Source: Dicyema japonicum
Taxonomy: Eukaryota; Dicyemida; Rhombozoa; Dicyemidae
Direction: 5' to 3'
Assembly: GCA_011109175.1 (NCBI GenBank)
Contig: RDEW01000013.1
Span: 475,476-539,475 of the forward strand
DNA length: 64,000 nucleotides
Both the position numbers and the translations under genes were made by a program. The notes beneath the pieces were generated by a model, which saw only the letters and a list, made by a program, of their open reading frames with translations, did no database searches and was not told where the DNA came from. Shown piece by piece: positions 56,888 to 64,000 of the stretch (its first letter is position 1; each line of letters starts with the position of its first letter).

Positions 56888-59186
56888 GGTTCCCATTCAA
56901 AACGGCCTCCATTCAAAATGGCCTCCAATAAAATTTCTCAGGTTTTGGATACGTTCATCAATAGACATCACGAGATATTTTACCAAGGTCCTCGACATCT
57001 TTAGGTAAAAGAGTCATCTTTTTATATCTTATAAAAATTGATTTTTCCAAGGTCCTCGACATCTTTAGGTAAAAAAGTCATCTTTTTTAAATCTTATAAA
57101 AATTGATTTTAAGGGGTCCTATGGGTAAGTGGAACAATTTACCAAGGTCCTCGACATCTTTAGGTGAAAAAGTCATCTTTTTGAAATCTTATAAAAATTG
57201 ATTTTAACAGGTCCTATGGGTAAGTGGAACAATTTACCAAGGTCCTCGACATCTTTAGGTAAACATTTATTTTTTTTAAATATTTTTATTTAAATTTAAA
57301 ATGAAAGATTTATTTTCAAAAGGAAAAATAGAAAATAATTATAAATGTAATACATCACTCACGGCCTGCGAACCTTTGGTCAGGAGGATTCTACACTCCC
57401 CACCCGAATTCTCAACTGACCAAGAGATAATCCACGCACGAGAAGCCTGGAATGCCACCAACCTCCCCCTGCCTCCTTCCCAAGATCGCCAGCGAAACCT
57501 GGACAACTTATTATGCTGGAAATCATTTGGACTCCTACTAGAATCTGCCAATCAGCACCGACGCGCTTGTTTGCTTTCGGGGGCTTCCCCTAAGAGCGGA
57601 GCTTGGCTAAACGCCATCCCCAATGGAGCTTTGGGCACTTTTCTGGATGATGAATCCGTTAGAACTGGTATCTCTCTGCGGCTGGGACTAAAAGTATGTG
57701 TACCTCACCCGTGCCGATGTGGCATCCTAATAGACTGCTATGGCCTGCACCCTCTCGCCTGCAGGAGGAGCGCGGCAGATCCCCAAGGCACAAGGCTCTG
57801 AATGAAATTGTCAGGCGAGCTATGGATACTGCTGGATACTCGGCCATTCTTGAACCGGTCGGGTTATGCAGAAGTGACGGGAAACGACCGGACGGGATGA
57901 CCATATTTCCATTTGAGGTCGGGAAACCACTGGTTTGGGATGTGACATGTACAGACACGTTCGCCCAGAAAAATCTTCACGAGAGTGCTACAAGGGCCTG
58001 TTCAGCATCCGTAAAGGCGGAGAAGGCCAAACTCGTTAAATACGTCGACCTTCCCGATGATGTCAAATTTGTTCCCCTTGCTATGGAGACTTCCGGATCC
58101 TACTCCCCCTCTACACTCGAGTTTTTCGGACGTCTTGGAAACCGGATCACCTCATGCACTGGAGATCTCCGCGAACGCCGCTGGCTATTTGAGCGAATTT
58201 CGCTCGCAATTTTGAGAGGGAACAGCCACGCGGTGAGGGCGGCAACTACCTGACTTCTATTGTTTAAAATTTAAAATAAAATTTATTTTAAAAAAAAAAT
58301 GTTATAGAATATATATTCAATTTAATTGAATATCGGATCCAAGTTAAGTAACATTTGTTCTTAAACAAATCTCAATGTATTCTCAGATAAAGCGATATAT
58401 TTAGTTTTTCTAAGAATTCTCCATTTCGTAATCTTAAGAATTTTATCATTATGCTTTCTTCTTTTATCAATTTCTTAACAAAATTTCTTGGAATCTTGTT
58501 TAGTGTCCAAATGTACTTCTAAAAACGTTGTGCCAGCCTCCAATTGAGATATGGACCTTGGAAAAAATGTTCCATTACCCATCGGACCCGTTAAAATCAA
58601 TTTTTATAAGATTTAAAAAAATGACTCTTTTACCTAAAGATGTCGAGGACCTTAGCAAAATGTTCCACTTACCCATAGGACCCGTTAAAATCAATTTTTA
58701 TAAGATTTAAAAAAGATGATTTTTTACCTAAAGATGTCGAGGACCTTAGCAAAATGTTCTACTTACTCATAGGACCCGTTAAAATCAATTTTTATAAGAT
58801 TTAAAAAAGATGACTATTTTACCTAAAGATGTCGAGGACCTTGGTAAAATCAATTTTTATAAGATTTAAAAAAGATGATTTTTTACCTAAAGATGTCGAG
58901 GACCTTAGCAAAATGTTCCACTTACCCATAGGACCCGTTAAAATCAATTTTTATAAGATTTAAAAAAGATGATTTTTTACCTAAAGATGTCGAGGACCTT
59001 GGTAAAATCAATTTTTATAAGATTTAAAAAAGATGAATTTTTTACCTAAAGATGTCGTTTCGCTAAAATCTCGTGATGTTTATTAATGAACTTATCCAAA
59101 ACCTGAAAAAATTAATTGGAGGCCATTTTGAATGGAGTCCGTTTTGAATGGAGGCCATTTTGAAAGAGGCCATTTTGAATGGACAC
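56888..59186. mobile_element. Foldback-like element: long inverted terminal arrays of tandem repeats, 9-bp target duplication
   Basis: Left arm 56,888-57,265 and right arm 58,555-59,186 are inverted copies. The outermost parts are tandem ccattcaaaatggcctc words; the inner parts are tandem units carrying ggtcctcgacatctttaggt, aaatcttataaaaattgatt and cctatgggtaagtggaacaa, in opposite orientation on the two sides. The 9-bp ggaaaaaga flanks both ends (56,879-56,887 and 59,187-59,195). The insertion splits the R4-like LINE frame exactly between VWEKE and EKDHHYS. Length 2,299 bp. Long TIRs built of tandem repeats with a 9-bp duplication are the hallmark of Foldback and some Mutator-like elements. 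No transposase is inside. Confidence 0.88.
57301..58253 (+). pseudogene. LINE family E C-terminal fragment carried inside the Foldback-like element
   Basis: Plus frames read NQHRRACLLSGASPKSGAWL, NAIPNGALGTFLDDESVRTG, ISLRLGLKVCVPHPCRCGIL, IDCYGLHPLACRRS. After a one-base frameshift near 57,775 they continue RHKALNEIVRRAMDTAGYSA, ILEPVGLCRSDGKRPDGMTI and FEVGKPLVWDVTCTDTFAQ to HAVRAATT and a stop at 58,253. The RPDG...VWDVTCTD pattern looks like a PD-(D/E)xK nuclease fold (inference). The RT is absent. It fills the centre between the inverted arms and is far more GC-rich than the arms. Confidence 0.8.
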
Positions 59187-60640
59187 GGAAAAAGATCATC
59201 ATTATTCTCACAGAAATATTGTTGGGAGGCGAATAACAGGAGTAGAGGAATTACCGTTAGATATGACAGTTGAGTTCGTTAAGAACATTATTCATTATAC
59301 GCCGAATTGGAAGAGCTCTGGCTGTGATAAAGTATATGGATTTTTTTGTCAAGAAATTTAATTCTCTTCATAGTTATCTGAGTGGAGAGATTATCAAGAT
59401 ATTGAGTGGTAAATATTGCCCGGAAGAATGGTTCTATACTGGGATTACGTACCTCATTCCGAAAAAAGAAGACTACTGTTCTCCGAATGACTTAGGCCAA
59501 TTATATGGGTGCCTATATTGTACAAACTTGTCACAAAATGTGTGTGCAAAAGATGACAGAAAGGTGCAAAAGAGCAGGCTTTAATAAATCATTGTGTTAA
59601 TGCTGAACATGGAAATAACTTATTCACAACATGGATTGATGTGAAGAAGACTTTCGATTAAGTCAATCATGAATTTTTGTGTCGGGTTCTTTATAACTCT
59701 GGAGTTCCTGAATGGGTTGTGAAGTTCATCAAGAATCTAATAAGCAAGTGGAATGTTATTTGAACCTTAACAAAAAAATTGGAAAGATCAAAGTCGGAAG
59801 AGGAATCTTGCAAGGAGACTCACTCTCTCCCCAGCTGTTTACTCTGGTAATGGACCCACTAAGCCGAATATTAAATATAAAATTCCCAAAGATATGTTTG
59901 ATCAGAGTGATCCGTCTATTGTGACATATGCGACCAACCATTTTCTTTTTATTGACGACCTGAAAATAATTACCGAATATGAAGATGCTACTCTAAAAAT
60001 GATGGAGGATATTGGTGAATATCTGGGTGTTGTTGGCATTAAAAGAAACTGTGAAAAGTGTGCAACTAATCTGAAATGTGCCAAAGATACATGTTATCTA
60101 CATGGTTGTGCTGGCGAATTCGAAATTAAACGCTGTAAACTTGTTTAAAGCGATAAATGAATACGCACTTTCGCTATTTTATTATTATATGGGCTTATCG
60201 GCATGAACCACGTGAATTCGAAGCTATTGATTTAGAAATCCGGCGTATACTCTCTAACTTACAAGTGCATTTAAAACATTCTAACAAAGAAAGATTATAT
60301 CTCAGCAGAAATAGTTTTGGAAGAGGATTAACCTCAATTTTTGATAAGATTGAATGCATGTTATTTCAAATTTTGACCGACCTTGAAAGGATATCTTCCA
60401 TCTGTCTTTGAAGGGAAGGAATCTTGCAGGTCCTAAAACAAAGAAAAACAAATATGACCACTATCGCAAGAATTATTGCACTCAAATACACTGAAATTAT
60501 AAAGGAATATCAAAAGAATTATTCGGAGAAGACTAATCAGAATTGCTTCATTCAACTATATGTGTTTTGATACGAATGTGGAAATCAATGGATCAACTAA
60601 ATGGTTTACTGGGGGAAACAATAGTCCAAGGTGATTTAAT

Positions 60641-60675
60641 AGAAAAATATAATGATTATTTTTTTTCTTTTTTAT
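60641..60675. other. T-rich junction
   Basis: Short T-rich stretch between the R4-like LINE and a SINE-like repeat. Confidence 0.4.
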
Positions 60676-61005
60676 AGCCGCGTGGCGCCATGTGGTGCTT
60701 CGTGGCTAATTGATTGAAGTTTCTGTTTTGTTCGTCTGTTCCTCCTCTCTCTTCCTATTAGAGTGGCGTCATGTGATCCACCTGTCTAGGTGGCGCCCAG
60801 TGCCAGGCCGGCACGAAAAAGGATCATTTGCTCTCCCCCACTCCACTGGAGGGGTTTCCACAACTGCAACCATGGACGTCTTTTACCCTTTATGCTGATT
60901 TCGGATGGACTCTATCTGTAGAAGTGGAAACTGGATACATTTAATTAGTTGTTTACTTTAACTTCTTTCTCGGTGTATCCGGGGTTAATAAATAAAATAA
61001 ATATA
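60676..61005 (+). mobile_element. SINE-like family 2, best plus-strand copy
   Basis: Head cgtggcgccatgtggtgctt, then ctattagagtggcgtcatgt, gatccacctgtctaggtggc, ggatcatttgctctccccca, ccatggacgtcttttaccc, gaaactggatacatttaatt, and tail acttctttctcggtgtatcc with ggggttaataaataaaat. The tail resembles that of LINE family A at 21,520. I see no convincing B box, so a tRNA origin is not claimed. Confidence 0.85.
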
Positions 61006-61289
61006 GATTAGTCATTCATTGACAGGTTGATGACATGTTTGACAGATGTCAAAGTCGCTTTCTGCGCTCGCGACATTTTTGCGTCTCAAATTCTTTTTCA
61101 CCTTCAAAATTTGCTAACAATACTTTTTAACAGTTATACCATTTCAGTCGCTCTCTTTGCAAATCCGCAAACAAGACCGTGTCTTTTACAATTATTCACA
61201 AGAATTTCTTTTACAAAGTTATTTATTATTTTTGACTTGGTAAGTGGATCGATTGATATTGGGCTAATTTTATCCAACTTCCTCAACAA
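61006..61289. other. Unassigned spacer
   Basis: No recognised feature. A short palindrome-rich stretch (gacatgtttgacagatgtca) is present near 61,030. Confidence 0.4.
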
Positions 61290-61771
61290 GTAACAATTTA
61301 TTTTTATTTATTTAAAAACCAAGAATCACCGACAAAACAAAAGAAGGTACCAGCCGTCAGATGATCCTGCCCCCTTGAGCAGCCATCTTTCCTCGGTGTT
61401 CCTCCCGAGTGCCTACACATTTCCTGTATGGACGAATCACTTTTCGGAAGTTTAGGGGTTTTGGCTGAGCTCCCGTTCTCCTCACGAGTTCCTCGAACGG
61501 GGTTGGTTTTAATGACGAGTAAGAAAATCTTTGTAGGGTTTTCGTTATTGTCTCTTGGAAGGAGTTTAATTTCTTTAGGTTGGTGTGGGATATGTTAGTA
61601 CCCCATGCCGCGCAGCAGTAACTGATTGACGGAAGTATATGTCGGAAGTAGAGATGATCTACTGTTGGGTGGAACCATCTCTTGTAGTATCCAAGTAGTG
61701 TTTTTACAAAGTTTAATTTTATGTTGCTCACATGTTTTCTGAGGTGATTAATGGGTCATATGTGACCCCAG

Positions 61772-62951
61772 AGCGCAACAACCGTGTTGGGAATAGATCT
61801 CTCCAGAGCTTTCGACTCAATAAACAGACAGAAACTGATGAATGTGTTGAGCTAATATTGGATGAATCGTCGGTTAGGATATTCAGACTACTACTTGCGA
61901 ACACAAGACTATCTGTGAGGACAGAAGGAGCAACTTCCCGTAGTTTCAAAACAACGATTGGGACATCCCAGGGTGATTCCCTCTCCCCTTTACTATTCAC
62001 CATATACCTTGAATCTGCACTCCGCGACCTCCGTAAATGCTATATAGGAGACATAGAAGAGACATCTTATGCGGATGATGTGGATTTTGTATCACGGGAT
62101 GTGACCGCACTCCAACACCTGCTAGAAAATGCACCTGCNTGTGGATTTTGTATCACGGGATGTGACCGCACTCCAACACCTGCTAGAAAATGCACCTGCG
62201 GAGCTTGAGAAATGGTTTCTCAGCGTAAATGTTAACAAAACTGAAATTACGGAAATCAAAAGAGAAGACGATATTACTCATGAAAGATGGAGACGTACTA
62301 ATAAGCTCGGCTCTCTACTAGGAGACGCTGAAGATGTACTAAGGAGGAAAACATTGGCAAATGCGGCAATGGCTAAACTGAAGAAAAGATGGCTAAGGGC
62401 CAAAGGACTTGGAGTTGACATCAAATGCAGGCTTTACAACGCGTTTGTGAAACCGATCATACTGTATAACGCTGGGACATGGGGAAGTTCCTTCAAAGAA
62501 CTATCAAAACTGGATTCGTTCCATAGAAGGCAACTAAGAAGCTTACTCGGAATGGAGTGGCCACGTAGAATATCAACCACTGGTATCTACAACAAGAGTA
62601 TGTGTTCTTATATCAGCAAGGATGTGATAGATGCCGGGTGGAGGCTATTTGGGCATGTACTAAGAATGAACCTGGACGCACCCGCTAACAAAGCGATGGA
62701 AGATTACTTTGACAGATGCGAAAAACCCTTCCGCGGACGACCTAGATCGACACTTCCGACAGCCCTAAACAAAGACTTAAATCGTGTGAGAAAAAATCTA
62801 AAGACGGGAGACACCTGGACGAATTGAGATCACTCGCATTCGACAGAGGAAGATGGAAAAGACTAACTATAAATATTGTTTCTTTGAGTGTTGCACATGC
62901 GGAACTATAATCATTATGGCTTTCGTGAAAGTGCTTTAATAATAAATAATA
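61772..62951 (+). mobile_element. LINE family D, 5'-truncated insertion with 12-bp target duplication
   Basis: The plus strand reads GIDLSRAFDSINRQKLMNVL, then after a frameshift TIGTSQGDSLSPLLFTIYLE, EETSYADDVDFVSRDV (YADD intact), NVNKTEITEIKREDDI, RLYNAFVKPIILYNAGTWGS, SLLGMEWPRRISTTGIYNKS, DAGWRLFGHVLRMNLDAPA, RGRPRSTLPTALNKDLNRV and FDRGRWKRLTINIV, and a 3' tail ending gctttaataataaataata. The 12-bp atgtgaccccag flanks it at 61,760-61,771 and 62,952-62,963. It contains the assembly duplication at 62,079-62,199. Confidence 0.93.
62079..62199. other. Assembly artefact: 60-bp duplication around a single N
   Basis: Bases 62,079-62,138 and 62,140-62,199 are identical, separated by the only ambiguous base in the window (N at 62,139). 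Counting the 60 bp once restores the LINE frame through the YADD region into AELEKWFLSVN. This is the signature of an unmerged contig overlap, not of biology. Confidence 0.93.
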
Positions 62952-63640
62952 ATGTGACCCCAGTATTTTGGTTGAATTTGTGGAAGGGATTGTTATTCCA
63001 TTTAGGGTCAATGAAGGCGCCGAGTTAATCAATCTTTTATTGGAAGTAAAGATCATAGAGCACGACTTTTTGGGACTTGTGCGTAGTTGGTTCCTCGTAG
63101 ACCAACAGTTCAGGTTATCCAGTGAGTCTTGTAAGCGGGTACCCGCTGTGTGGATGCACTGGTCTCTTGTTCCCAGGATTAAGTCGTCGGCGTAAGCAAA
63201 GAATAAGGTATCGTCGCAGCTGTAGGAAGGCACGCCGCTCAAGAATAGGTTGAATAGAATGGGAGAGAGGGGGATCCCTGGGGGACCCTGTTCGGTAGAA
63301 ATTTAGTGACTGAAGATGTGGAGTGGGAGATTACTCTTCCTCTTTGTCCGTTGAGGAAGTTAGCGAGCCAAATTTTCAGGTTGTTCAGAATGTTAGAGCT
63401 ATAAATCTTCCTAGTGAGCAGTTTCCTCGGTATTGAATCAAAAGTCTTCTGTATGTCAATGGAACACATAATGGTCTTTTGATATGGAGGTTTGCGTTGA
63501 AGGCCTTCCTTGATGAATTTTGTCAGGCAAGTAAGGTGAGTAGTTGTGAAACGAGCTTTCTTAAATCCATGTTGGAAGGATACGTCTGGAAGGTAATGTT
63601 AAATCTGATCGATAATGAATTTATCCAGGATTAATTCACT

Positions 63641-64000
63641 ACAATTACATCTGGAAGTATTCCTATAAGGACAAAAGAAGCTCTGTTTGTTTCTTATAAT
63701 TGCTCCCTTTAGTGCGGCAAATAAGAAATCTACGCTTTTGAAAAATCCTTTAATCTTTAATAAAAGTGCATTAGGCATGTAACGTGGAACATTAAGAAAG
63801 TTACCTACTTTGCGACGTCTGATAGTAATTAAATAAATTTTTTTCCTTTTCTTAAGAATAGGTGATTGATCAATTAGAGTGCAAGAAACCAATATGATGA
63901 TTCTCCTAATTATAGGGTTTCCTGATTATTAACGTCACTTTCCCGATCAATAGCATTATTCAAGTGAAGGCAGCAAACCTACTAAGGAAATAGTCCCCTG
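63641..64000 (-). other. Unassigned sequence at the right edge
   Basis: A minus-strand frame (63,892 to about 63,650: SPILKKRKKIYLITIRRRKV, GNFLNVPRYMPNALLLKIKG) runs into degraded LINE RT sequence (SELILDKFI, then HYLPD). It may be LINE-derived or the end of an unrelated gene cut by the LINE. I recognise no family. Confidence 0.35.

Larger units (their letters stand above)
56200..60640 (+). mobile_element. R4-like LINE (family B), long copy split by a Foldback-like insertion
   Basis: N-terminal part at 56,216-56,887: RKPTQKIPYKLLKKDVLTTL, IVYAAQCAYENLTKK, FYRRLNDDVNN, CVSFWNDVWEKE. It resumes at 59,190 with EKDHHYSHRNIVGRRITGVE, YTPNWKSSGCDKVYGFF, PEEWFYTGITYLIPKKEDYC, WIDVKKTFD, GRGILQGDSLSPQLFTLVMD, FLFIDDLKIITEYEDATLKM, IKRNCEKCATNL and EPREFEAIDLEIRRILSNLQ. 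It is truncated before the zinc knuckle and nuclease. Frameshifts and stops are present. The RT active site reads IDD. Confidence 0.88.
61290..63640 (-). mobile_element. CR1/L2-like LINE (family A), interrupted by a younger LINE
   Basis: The minus strand reads YLPDVSFQHGFKKARF, CSIDIQKTFDSIPRKLLTRK, LNGQRGRVISHSTSSVTKFL, PNRVPQGSPSLP, LFFAYADDLILGTRDQ (YADD intact) and SLTLNGITIPSTNSTKILG. Then, across the insertion, VTYDPLITSENM, LNFVKTLLGYYKRWFH, VDHLYFRHILPSISYCCAAW and VGTREEHRGKMAAQG. Frameshifts are few. The two halves rejoin in frame at KILG/VTYD once the insert and one target copy are removed. Confidence 0.92.

Overview
This is a nuclear genome window from a small metazoan, most likely a dicyemid mesozoan (cephalopod kidney parasite). 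Eight conserved animal genes can be read only if they are cut by introns of about 20-27 nt (two of 30 nt or less certain length), each starting GT and ending AG. Dicyemids are known for spliceosomal introns of roughly 22-28 nt. The gene content (anoctamin, cytohesin, radial-spoke RSPH10B, C-type lectin) excludes the protist and nucleomorph lineages with comparably short introns. The species call is inference; the intron structure is read directly. After removing the introns I place, six genes give exact codon counts: EFTUD2 957 aa, RSPH10B 651 aa, OXSM 429 aa, UBA3 320 aa, cytohesin 314 aa, lectin 262 aa.

Layout: 1-3430 is a 38-bp satellite array. 3.4-7.1 kb holds repeats and two broken LINEs. 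POLA1 (+) lies at 7.1-11.1 kb. 11.2-14.1 kb is a nest of an R4-like LINE, an RTE fragment and a Tigger fragment. An anoctamin (-) lies at 14.7-17.4 kb. 17.5-22.2 kb is SINEs and LINE fragments. RSPH10B (+) lies at 22.3-24.6 kb, followed by repeats and a Merlin-like element to 27.2 kb. A compact gene cluster follows: cytohesin (+), OXSM (-) and UBA3 (+) at 27.6-31.4 kb. A Tigger-like element with an RTE/BovB-like LINE inside fills 31.9-34.2 kb. EFTUD2 (+) lies at 37.3-40.6 kb. 40.6-51.2 kb is almost all transposon remains. A secreted tandem C-type lectin (+) lies at 51.7-52.6 kb. 53.3-64.0 kb is SINE and LINE material, including a Foldback-like element with a clean 9-bp target duplication.

The eight genes are housekeeping or cell-surface functions with no operon-like link: DNA priming (POLA1), lipid scrambling or ion conduction (anoctamin), cilia (RSPH10B), ARF activation (cytohesin), mitochondrial fatty-acid synthesis (OXSM), neddylation (UBA3), pre-mRNA splicing (EFTUD2) and sugar binding (lectin). 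OXSM and UBA3 start codons are only 56 bp apart in divergent orientation, so they must share a promoter region.

The intergenic space is unusually rich in nested mobile elements. I call five LINE families: A (CR1/L2-like, with a 2A-like N-terminus), B (R4-like, restriction-like endonuclease), C (RTE/BovB-like), D (unplaced clade) and E (R2-like C-terminal domain). There are two SINE-like families whose 3' ends resemble LINE families D and A respectively. DNA elements include hAT, Tigger/pogo, Merlin-like and Foldback-like types. One N at 62,139 sits between two identical 60-bp copies and marks an assembly join. POLA1 and the anoctamin carry a few single-base frameshifts, mostly in homopolymers, while the other six genes carry none.
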